Origin: VXNE01 sp963668365
GTDB taxonomy: Bacteria; Pseudomonadota; Gammaproteobacteria; Pseudomonadales; Azotimanducaceae
Assembly (NCBI GenBank): GCA_963668365.1
Contig: OY764266.1
Location: 2,790,001 to 2,854,000 of the forward strand
Direction of reading: 5' to 3'
DNA length: 64,000 nucleotides
Shown in pieces: positions 54,612-61,876 of the stretch (position 1 is the first letter of the stretch; each line of letters starts with the position of its first letter). Both the position numbers and the translations under genes were made by a program. The notes beneath the pieces are model-generated. The model searched no databases. It was not told the origin of the DNA and saw only the letters and a list, made by a program, of their open reading frames with translations.

Positions 54612-55493
54612 TCAGTCCATCCTCTGCAAGACGTTCGCCGGCGAATACTGGTCGGTCAAAGGTCGCCGATCCCGGTTCCATCTCTGTGCGCGGTCGAGTC
54701 GGCGCGGATAGCTCGTGATGGGTACGCCGTACGGCGCGAGGCGCTGGCGCCAGGACCGGGCCGCCCGCCTGAGCGCCAGATTGTCCGGAAGCGGCGCGGT
54801 CGAGGCCAGCACGATGCGGTTGGCGCTCTCCCGGACGGTGAAGTTGAAGAATGGCCCGAACGCGCGGTAGTAGGTCTCCGACTCGTGGTCGTAGAGTCGG
54901 CTGATCGCGAACGTGTTGGCGGCGAGCACGCCGTTCGGTGCGAGCAGCCGGCGCGTCTGCTGCAGGTACTCGAGCGTCATCAGGTGTTCGGGAATGTAGT
55001 CGCCGTCGAAAGTGTCGAGCAGGATCAACTCGTAGCGATTTCCGTCGCGCAGCGCGCGCCGCGTGAAGACGCGCGCATCCCGGACGAAGACCCTTGTGTT
55101 TCCGACCGCCCGGAAGTCGAAGAACCGGTCGGCGACGGATACCACCGCGGGGTCGATTTCCACGACATCGATGCGCGCGTCGGGAAGGAGTTCGGCGAGC
55201 GCCTTGGGCAAGGTGCCGCCGCCGAGTCCGGTGATCAGGATGCTCTCGGGCTCCGGCGCCAGCAGCAGCGAGGCCATCATCATGCGGGTGTAATGCAGCG
55301 CCATCTTTTGCGGCGCCCGCTCGTCGATGCAGGACTGCCTGCGACGTTCGCTGCGGAAGGCGAACCTCATGCACAGAAAGCCGGCTTCCCGGGTCACGAG
55401 AATCTTGCCGTAAAGCGACGGTTCTTCGTGGATGACTTCGGCGGCCGGGAAGGCGCAGGCGAGGCCGAACGCGAGCAGCAGCGCGCGCTTCAT
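54612..55493 (-). CDS. Spermidine-synthase-like methyltransferase-fold protein
   Basis: A 293-residue protein with a signal-like hydrophobic N-terminus (MKRALLLAFGLACAFPAA) and a Rossmann aminopropyltransferase fold. ILITGLGGGTLPKALAELLP is the cofactor loop, DVVEIDPAVVSVADRFF carries the ribose-binding acid, and RYELILLDTFDGDYIPEHL is the active-site strand. These proteins are often fused to a multi-span membrane domain; here that domain is the preceding gene, overlapping by 4 bp (ATGA). True polyamine synthesis is doubtful because the key substrate residues were not verified. Confidence 0.82.
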   Translation of the reverse strand: MKRALLLAFGLACAFPAAEVIHEEPSLYGKILVTREAGFLCMRFAFRSERRRQSCIDERAPQKMALHYTRMMMASLLLAPEPESILITGLGGGTLPKALAELLPDARIDVVEIDPAVVSVADRFFDFRAVGNTRVFVRDARVFTRRALRDGNRYELILLDTFDGDYIPEHLMTLEYLQQTRRLLAPNGVLAANTFAISRLYDHESETYYRAFGPFFNFTVRESANRIVLASTAPLPDNLALRRAARSWRQRLAPYGVPITSYPRRLDRAQRWNRDRRPLTDQYSPANVLQRMD

Positions 55494-56080
55494 TCCGCCC
55501 GTCCGGCGGCGAAGGCGAGGCATGCGAGGAGGGCGAGGGCACCGGCGAGCATGGCCACGATGGTGTTCAGTTCGAACCAGAGCACGAAGTAGAACGATGT
55601 TGCCAGCGTGCCGAGGGCGCTTCCGAAGGTGGACACGAAATACAGGGTCCCGGCGACGCGGCCGGACTCTTCCGTGGCCTTGACGAGCAGGCGCACGGCG
55701 TAGGGGGAGATCATGCCGAGAATGATCGTGGGCGGCATGAAGAGCACGAGGCTGGCGAGCAGGGAACCGTAGCGGGGATCTTCGACGCGGTCGAAGATCC
55801 AGCCCATCGCGGGTTCGGCGATGAGCACCAGCGGGCAGACGAGAACGCCGGCGACGATCAGGATCAGGCCGAGCTTGCGCAGGTTCGGGCGCTTCAGCGA
55901 AAGGTGGCCGCCGAGCAGGTAGCCCGCCGAGAGCGCCAGCATGAATACGGTGATGATGCTGCCCCAGACGTAGATGCTGCCGCCGAAGTAGGGCGCCAGC
56001 ACCCTGCCGCCGAGCAGTTCGAGGGACATGATCACGAATCCGCCGCCGAAGGCGAGGACGTTGACGGCAGCGGTTTTCAC
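55490..56080 (-). CDS. Multi-span membrane partner of the spermidine-synthase-like protein
   Basis: A 196-residue integral membrane protein with about five to six hydrophobic helices (FGGGFVIMSLELLGGRVLAP, ITVFMLALSAGYLLGG, LGLILIVAGVLVCPLVLIAE, SLLASLVLFMPPTIILGMIS, and TIVAMLAGALALLACLAFAA). It matches the N-terminal membrane half of fused transporter/spermidine-synthase proteins (MSLELLGGRVLAPYFG and GTLYFVSTFGSALGTL are typical). It ends in the ATGA overlap with the synthase-like gene, so the usually fused protein is encoded as two coupled genes. Confidence 0.82.
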   Translation of the reverse strand: MKTAAVNVLAFGGGFVIMSLELLGGRVLAPYFGGSIYVWGSIITVFMLALSAGYLLGGHLSLKRPNLRKLGLILIVAGVLVCPLVLIAEPAMGWIFDRVEDPRYGSLLASLVLFMPPTIILGMISPYAVRLLVKATEESGRVAGTLYFVSTFGSALGTLATSFYFVLWFELNTIVAMLAGALALLACLAFAAGRAE

Positions 56081-56141
56081 GGTTCCGGATGGCGTGGGCG
56101 GCGGAAGGGTCGCGTCTGCGTCCAGGTGTCGGCCGCCGCGG

Positions 56142-56909
56142 CTACCGGCCCTTCCAGACCGGCGGACGCTTTTCCGAGAACGCCCTTGCCCCTTCGGCGA
56201 AGTCTTCGCTGTGGAGCATTTCCCGCACGGACTCGAAGCGCGCTTCCATGGCCTCCGGCAGCGACGGGATGTCGAGACTGCGGTATACGGCGTCCTTGCT
56301 GGCCCGGACGGCCAGAGGCGCGCACCGGAGGATCTGCTCCACCCACTTTCCGGTTTCCTCCATCAACTGGTCATGCGGCACGACAGCGTTGACGAACCCC
56401 AGTTCGCAGCCTTCCCGGGCGGTGATGTGCCGCCCCGTCAGTATCATCCCGAGCGCGCGTTTCGATCCGATCATCCGGGGCAGCCGCTGCAGGCCGCCGC
56501 CGATGGCGCCGGTGCCGACGGTCGGCTCCGGCAGCGCGAGAACCGCGTCTTCGGAAGCGATGATGAGGTCGCAGGCGAGCGCGACTTCGAGGCCGCCGCC
56601 CAGGGCGAAGCCGTTCACGGCGGCGATCAGGGGCTTGGTCAGGTCGTATCGTGAAGTCAGGCCGCCGAATCCTCCGGAGGTGCGGAAAGGCTTGCCGCCT
56701 TCGGCCACGTAGCGCAGGTCGTTCCCGGCGCTGAAGGCGCGGCCCGCGCCGGTGACCACGGCCACCCAGAGATCGTCGTCGGCCGCGTAGTCGTCGAACA
56801 CCTTGCCGAGTTCCGCGCTGGCCGGCGGATGCAGCGCGTTCAGCCGTTCGGGCCGGTTGAGGGTGACCGTAAGGACATGATCGGCCTTTTCGACGATGCA
56901 GAATTCCAT
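56142..56909 (-). CDS. Enoyl-CoA hydratase/isomerase (crotonase) family protein
   Basis: A 255-residue crotonase. The first oxyanion-hole region is FSAGNDLRYVAE, and the second is NGFALGGGLEVALACDLIIA. The acidic catalytic region is LPEPTVGTGAIGGGLQRLPR, and the C-terminus FSEKRPPVWKGR is typical of CaiD-like members (carnitinyl-CoA dehydratase). The specific acyl-CoA substrate is not known. It may act with the SDR genes in acyl-CoA breakdown but is not in an operon with them. Confidence 0.88.
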   Translation of the reverse strand: MEFCIVEKADHVLTVTLNRPERLNALHPPASAELGKVFDDYAADDDLWVAVVTGAGRAFSAGNDLRYVAEGGKPFRTSGGFGGLTSRYDLTKPLIAAVNGFALGGGLEVALACDLIIASEDAVLALPEPTVGTGAIGGGLQRLPRMIGSKRALGMILTGRHITAREGCELGFVNAVVPHDQLMEETGKWVEQILRCAPLAVRASKDAVYRSLDIPSLPEAMEARFESVREMLHSEDFAEGARAFSEKRPPVWKGR

Positions 56910-57100
56910 TTGCTACTCTCTCTCTTCGGGTCGGATTCGCACGCTGGTTGCGCGTACGGTCGGGTGATTGAGCAAGTCTGGCAGGGAAACACTCGACGGG
57001 CACCAAGTTTGTCTGCGCGGTTCGATCAACGTCAACCGCTTTGACCGGGGCCGAGGATACCCGGCGGACTCGCGCTCCCCATGCAGGAATTGCCGCACAA

Positions 57101-58087
57101 ATGTTGAGGGTCTGGTGTGTGCCGGTGTTCGCCGCGCTGGCTGCGGGTTGCGGTGGCGCCGACTACCAGGCGGTCGACGGGCGGACGATGGGCACATCCT
57201 ATCGCGTGGTCGCGCGATGTCCGGCGACTCTCGACCAGGCTCCGATCGATGCTGTCCTGGCCCGCGTCAACGCCTCGATGTCCAACTGGGATGAGAACTC
57301 TGAGATTTCTCGATTCAATGCATCGCCCGTCGGCGAGTGGACCACCTTGTCGCCGCCGCTTGCCGAGGTGATGCGAACCGCGCTGGAGCTGAGCGCGATG
57401 TCCGACGGGGCTTTCGACGTTTCCGTGGGCGCGCTGGTCAGTGCCTGGGGTTTTGGTCCGGCACCGGCGGGGGGAGTGCCGGGAGACGTCGAGGTCGAGG
57501 CGGCGCTCGCGCGTACCGGTTTCCGACACCTGGAGCTGGAAGGCAACCGATTGCGCAAGACCCTGGACGTGAGCATCGACCTGTCGGCCCTGGCAAAGGG
57601 TTTCGGCGTCGACGCGATGGCCGAGACCGTCACCGAACAGGGATGCACGGATTACCTCGTGGAAATCGGCGGTGAAGTCCGCGTGCGAGGAAATCGTCCC
57701 GAGGGACGCCCGTGGCGCCTCGGCATCGAGTCTCCCGACGGGGAACAGACGCGCGCGGCGCATCGGGTCCTGGCGTTGACGAACGGGGCGGTCGCGACAT
57801 CGGGCGACTACAGGAACTTCTTCGAGCGCGACGGACAAAGGTACTCGCACACTATCGATCCCCGCGTGGGAACGCCGGTGACGCACGCCCTGGCATCCGC
57901 CTCCGTGGTGCACGCGTCGGCGATGTGGGCCGACGGCTATGCGACCCTGATCGCCGTCCTGGGCCCGGAGGCGGGACTGGCTTTCGCGGACGCGAACGAC
58001 CTGGCGGCGTATCTGCTCGTGCGCGAAGGCGACAGGTTCGAACCGAGATCCACGCCGCGGATGGCATCGCTCCTGGCCCCGGACTGA
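57101..58087 (+). CDS. apbE: FAD:protein FMN transferase (ApbE), lipoprotein
   Basis: ApbE attaches FMN covalently to threonine residues of flavoproteins such as RNF/NQR subunits. It starts MLRVWCVPVFAALAAGCGG, a lipoprotein signal with lipobox LAAGC, which is why I choose the ATG at 57101 rather than 57041. Motifs are DGRTMGTSYRVVA, VNASMSNWDENSEISRFN, DLSALAKGFGVDAMAE and the FAD/metal-binding YSHTIDPRVGTPV with HASAMWADGYATLIAVLG. The RNF or NQR partners are not in the window. Confidence 0.92.
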   Translation: MLRVWCVPVFAALAAGCGGADYQAVDGRTMGTSYRVVARCPATLDQAPIDAVLARVNASMSNWDENSEISRFNASPVGEWTTLSPPLAEVMRTALELSAMSDGAFDVSVGALVSAWGFGPAPAGGVPGDVEVEAALARTGFRHLELEGNRLRKTLDVSIDLSALAKGFGVDAMAETVTEQGCTDYLVEIGGEVRVRGNRPEGRPWRLGIESPDGEQTRAAHRVLALTNGAVATSGDYRNFFERDGQRYSHTIDPRVGTPVTHALASASVVHASAMWADGYATLIAVLGPEAGLAFADANDLAAYLLVREGDRFEPRSTPRMASLLAPD

Positions 58088-58145
58088 CCACGCAACCCGC
58101 AACCGCACGTTCTACAATCGCTTTCGAGCTTGTTCAGGACTTCTC

Positions 58146-59372
58146 TTGTTCCGTCCCCTCGCGGTCAATGTCGGACTCCGCTATGCGGGGAGCCGGCACC
58201 GGTTTGTCTCCTTCGTCGGGGCGACGGCGCTGGCGGGCCTGGTGCTCTCGGTCGGCGTCCTGCTGTACGTGCAGGCGGTGGTGCGGGGTTTTGAGCGGGA
58301 ACTTGAAGAGCGCGTCCTGGGCGTCGTCCCGCATGTGACGATGGCGGTGCGCCGCGCGCCTGCGGAGCCGGACACCGTTGTGGAGGAACTGCTGCGCGTG
58401 CCCGGAGTGGAACACGTCGCGCCGGTGATCTCGGGCGGGGTGCTGCTGTCTACGGGCACGGGCGTCGCCGTGGTGCGGCTGAAGGGCATAGACCCTGCCG
58501 ACTACGAACCGGTCATTGGACGGTTTTTCGAGACGGGGAGCATCGACGTGCTGCGGCCGGGGAGCTTCAACGTGGTGCTCGGGCGCGGCCTCATGGATCA
58601 ACTGGGTCTGGCGCCGGACGATTCCCTCACCGCCGTGATGCCGGACTTCACCCTCACGCCGCTGGGCGTGTTCCCGGCGCGCAAGAGACTGCGCGCTGCG
58701 GCGGTCCTGAGGACCTGGTCGCAGCTCGACGGAGAGGTCGCCTATGCGCACATCCGGGACGCGCAGAGGCTCTTTCGCTCGCCGTCGCGGCCGCAGGCGC
58801 TCGAATTGCGTGTCGACCGCGTTCTCGACGCGCCGGACATTGCCGCAAGGGCGCTCGCGGTGGCGGGGAAGGACGACTTCGCGGCGGGCACCTGGCTGCG
58901 TTCGATGGGTCCGGTGTACCGGGCGATCCAGGTGACGAAGGGGATGCTGTTCCTGATCTTTTCTCTGCTCGTGGCCGTGGCCGCGTTCAACGTGGTGTCG
59001 AGCCTCGTCATGATCGTCAACGAACGCAGGTCGGACGTGGCGATCCTGCGTACGCTCGGCGCGCGCTCCAGCCTGATCGTCGGTGTCTTCATTGTCCTCG
59101 GCCTGCTGGTCTCGCTCGCGGGCGTCGGACTGGGACTGTTGTTCGGATTGGGGCTCGGGGCGCTGACCGAGGAGGGCTACCGGTGGGCGCAGGAAGCGTG
59201 GAACATCGACCTCATGGGCGAGTACTTCGTGCACAAGTTGCCGGTGGAGTTCGCCGCAGCCGACATCGCGCGGGTTGCGGCCACCGCGTGCGGCCTCAGT
59301 CTGGCGGCGACGCTGTATCCGGCCTGGCGCGCTGGCCGCATGAATCCGGCGGAGGTCTTGCGTCATGAATGA
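58146..59372 (+). CDS. lolC: Lipoprotein-releasing ABC transporter permease LolC/LolE type
   Basis: An integral membrane subunit that extracts lipoproteins from the inner membrane. It has an N-terminal transmembrane helix (FVGATALAGLVLSVGVLLYV), a large periplasmic domain and three C-terminal helices (FLIFSLLVAVAAFNVVSSLV, VGVFIVLGLLVSLAGVGLGL, and IARVAATACGLSLAATLYPA). Translation starts at TTG, matching the family start FRPLAVNVGLRY. The MFRP N-terminus fits LolC. It overlaps lolD by 8 bp. Confidence 0.92.
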   Translation: MFRPLAVNVGLRYAGSRHRFVSFVGATALAGLVLSVGVLLYVQAVVRGFERELEERVLGVVPHVTMAVRRAPAEPDTVVEELLRVPGVEHVAPVISGGVLLSTGTGVAVVRLKGIDPADYEPVIGRFFETGSIDVLRPGSFNVVLGRGLMDQLGLAPDDSLTAVMPDFTLTPLGVFPARKRLRAAAVLRTWSQLDGEVAYAHIRDAQRLFRSPSRPQALELRVDRVLDAPDIAARALAVAGKDDFAAGTWLRSMGPVYRAIQVTKGMLFLIFSLLVAVAAFNVVSSLVMIVNERRSDVAILRTLGARSSLIVGVFIVLGLLVSLAGVGLGLLFGLGLGALTEEGYRWAQEAWNIDLMGEYFVHKLPVEFAAADIARVAATACGLSLAATLYPAWRAGRMNPAEVLRHE

Positions 59373-60042
59373 AAACTCGCCGATTTGCGCGAAGGGACTG
59401 ACCAAGGCGTATTTCCAGGGAAGCGCGCGGATCGAGGTGCTTGCCGGCGCCGAAATCGACGTCTCGACGGCAGAGCGGTTGGCTATTGTGGGCCAGTCCG
59501 GCTCCGGCAAGAGCACGCTGCTGCATATTCTGGCAGGGCTCCTGGATCCCGATCGGGGAAGCGTGCGCGTCATGGGCGAAGACCTCACCGCCGCGAATCC
59601 GGCCAGGCGCGCGGAGCTGCGCAACGCCCACATGGGTTTCGTATACCAGTTCCATCATCTGCTGCCCGAGTTCACGGCGTTGGAGAACGTTGCGATGCCG
59701 AGGCTTGTCGCGGGTGCGGCCATGGCCGACGTGGCCGAGGATACGCGCGCATTGCTCGAGTCCGTGGGACTGTCTGCGCGCGCCGGCCACCGGCCGCACG
59801 AACTCTCCGGCGGCGAGCGCCAGCGGGTCGCCGTCGCCCGGGCGCTCGCGGGGAGGCCGCGGGTCGTTCTCGCCGACGAGCCTACGGGGAATCTCGATCG
59901 ACGCAGCGCCGAGCGCGTGCTGGAGGTCATCGACCGCCTTGTCGGCGCCACCGGCGTGGCCTTCGTGGTCGTCACGCACGACGAGCGCCTTGCCGCGCGC
60001 CTCGACCGGACGCTGGTGCTCCGGGACGGCGTCCTGACCTGA
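59365..60042 (+). CDS. lolD: Lipoprotein-releasing ABC transporter ATP-binding protein
   Basis: The 225-residue ATPase of LolCDE. It has Walker A IVGQSGSGKSTLLHILAGL, signature ELSGGERQRVAVARALAG, Walker B VVLADEPTGNLD, and the switch His in FVVVTHDERLA. The LolD-typical YQFHHLLPEFTALENVAMP motif separates it from generic MacB-like ATPases. It overlaps lolC and is 13 bp ahead of lolE. Confidence 0.95.
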   Translation: MNENSPICAKGLTKAYFQGSARIEVLAGAEIDVSTAERLAIVGQSGSGKSTLLHILAGLLDPDRGSVRVMGEDLTAANPARRAELRNAHMGFVYQFHHLLPEFTALENVAMPRLVAGAAMADVAEDTRALLESVGLSARAGHRPHELSGGERQRVAVARALAGRPRVVLADEPTGNLDRRSAERVLEVIDRLVGATGVAFVVVTHDERLAARLDRTLVLRDGVLT

Positions 60043-60055
60043 GGCATCCGGTTCG

Positions 60056-61279
60056 ATGACGCACCTGCTCAACATGCTCTGGATGGCGCGGCGCTACCTG
60101 ACCGCTAGGCGCAATCAATACGCTGCCTTCGTCAACTGGGTGTCTTTCGCCGGCTTGGCCCTCGGGGTGATGGTCCTGACGGTGGTGGTGAGCGTCATGA
60201 ACGGTTTCGACCGCGAGTTGAGAACCAGGCTGCTCGGCGCTGTGCCGCACGCTTTGGCAATTCCGCCACGAGACTGGGATTTCGAGGTGCGTTACGAACC
60301 GGCGCCGGCGCATGGCGTCGTGTCCGTCGCCCGTCTGTTCCAGGGGTCCGCGATGATTTCGCGCCGCGGGGCGGTCACGGCGCTGGCGCTTCTCGGCGTG
60401 GACGCTGACGAGTCGGACGGTTTCGGCCTGATCGAGGACAGCATCGTGGACGGATCGCTTGAAGACCTGTTCGAGGCGCGCGGGGGAGTCATGCTGGGGG
60501 CGCCCCTTGCGAGGGCCCTGGGTCTCGGAGTCGGCGATTCCGTCGCGCTCGTCCTGATGGTCCCGGCGGCGAACGGAGCGCGTCCTCGCATCGAACGGTT
60601 CACGCTGTGCGCCACCTTCGAAGTGGGCGCGCAGCCGGACGCGACCCTCGCCGTGGTCCGGTTCGACGATATCGAACGGCGGGGACTTCTCGCGAGCGGC
60701 GCCGCCGGCTGGCGACTGGTTTTCGGCGATCCCCTGGACGTCCCGATGATCGAGGCCGATCTGCGCTCCTCGCTGGCCCCCGGTTGGCGACTCACGACCT
60801 GGATGGACAGCTACGGCGAACTGTTCCGGGCCGTCGGTCTGGAAAAGACGTTGATGTTCGTTTCCCTTGCCCTGGTCGTCGCCATCGCGGCGTTCAACAT
60901 CGTGTCGGGACAGACCATGCTGGTGAACGAGAAACGTCGCGACATCGCGATGCTGACGACCATCGGCGCGCCATCGCGGTTCCTCGTGGAGGTCTTCCTG
61001 GTGCAGGGATTCTCCGTGGCCATCTTCGGGATCTGCGTCGGGCTCGCCGCCGGCGTGCTGACCGCGTGGAATGTCGATCCGGTGGTTCGGGTCATCGCAT
61101 GGATGACAGGAGAGAGCATCCTCTCGGGGACGGGTTTCGGCAGCATGCCGTCCGAGGTCCTGGTCAGCGACCTGGCGGTTATCGCGGCGTTATCGCTGGG
61201 CCTGTGCTTCCTCGCGGTATTGCGGCCGGCACTGAAGGCCGTGGCCGAGAATCCCGCCCAGGCGCTGCACGAGGGCTGA
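60056..61279 (+). CDS. lolE: Lipoprotein-releasing ABC transporter permease LolE type
   Basis: The second LolCDE membrane subunit, 407 aa, with the same one-plus-three helix plan as LolC (SFAGLALGVMVLTVVVSVMN; MFVSLALVVAIAAFNIVSGQ; VEVFLVQGFSVAIFGICVGL; AVIAALSLGLCFLAVLRPAL). The WMARRYLTARRNQYAAFVNW N-terminus fits LolE-type proteins. It closes the lolCDE operon; the next gene is divergent from comEC and convergent on lolE. Confidence 0.93.
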   Translation: MTHLLNMLWMARRYLTARRNQYAAFVNWVSFAGLALGVMVLTVVVSVMNGFDRELRTRLLGAVPHALAIPPRDWDFEVRYEPAPAHGVVSVARLFQGSAMISRRGAVTALALLGVDADESDGFGLIEDSIVDGSLEDLFEARGGVMLGAPLARALGLGVGDSVALVLMVPAANGARPRIERFTLCATFEVGAQPDATLAVVRFDDIERRGLLASGAAGWRLVFGDPLDVPMIEADLRSSLAPGWRLTTWMDSYGELFRAVGLEKTLMFVSLALVVAIAAFNIVSGQTMLVNEKRRDIAMLTTIGAPSRFLVEVFLVQGFSVAIFGICVGLAAGVLTAWNVDPVVRVIAWMTGESILSGTGFGSMPSEVLVSDLAVIAALSLGLCFLAVLRPALKAVAENPAQALHEG

Positions 61280-61289
61280 TCCGCTCGCG

Positions 61290-61841
61290 CTATTGCGGCG
61301 CAGTCCCTGGCCTTGACAGGGCGTGGGCGCGGCGGCGTTCGCGCCGCTGTCGCCAGCGCCGCAGGATGTGAAACCGCCATGCCAGGCGGGCGATCACCAT
61401 CAGTGTGAGTCCGCTCACCCAGCCGCAGATCAGGCAACCGACGATCAGCGGCCACCATAGCGCCGCAAAACGGGCGCGGAGCGATTCCCACGACAGGTCC
61501 AGCTCGCTGAAGACGGGTTCCATGTCGAGCAGCCATGCGCCGAGTCTGTACGCGAACAGGAACATCGGCGTGAAAGTGACGGGATTCGTCACCCAGACAA
61601 GCGCGACGGCGATGGGCAGGTTGCACCGCGCGGCGATGGCGAGCGCGGCGACGACCAGCATCTGGCCGGGCAGCGGAATGAAGGCGCAGAACATGCCGAT
61701 GAAGCAGGCGCCGCCCACCGAGCGACGGTGCAGATGCCACAGTTCGGGGTCTTGTAGGAGATGTCTCAACGGCCGCAGTATCGGTTTCTCACGGATACTC
61801 TCTGCGGTTGGCAGGTACCGCTGGAAAAACGGGTGTGGCAT
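61290..61841 (-). CDS. DUF2062 membrane protein
   Basis: A 183-residue protein with two or three hydrophobic helices (SVGGACFIGMFCAFIPLPGQ, LALVWVTNPVTFTPMFLF-type segment, and LWWPLIVGCLICGWVSGLTL). WVTNPVTFTPMFLFAYRLG and the FIPLPGQM pattern are diagnostic of DUF2062. Its function is unknown. It regularly sits between lolCDE and comEC in gammaproteobacteria, as here. It is divergent from comEC across 35 bp and ends 10 bp from the lolE stop. Confidence 0.88.
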   Translation of the reverse strand: MPHPFFQRYLPTAESIREKPILRPLRHLLQDPELWHLHRRSVGGACFIGMFCAFIPLPGQMLVVAALAIAARCNLPIAVALVWVTNPVTFTPMFLFAYRLGAWLLDMEPVFSELDLSWESLRARFAALWWPLIVGCLICGWVSGLTLMVIARLAWRFHILRRWRQRRERRRAHALSRPGTAPQ

Positions 61842-61876
61842 ATCGTCATTATGCCAACGCCATGTGACAAATACGC

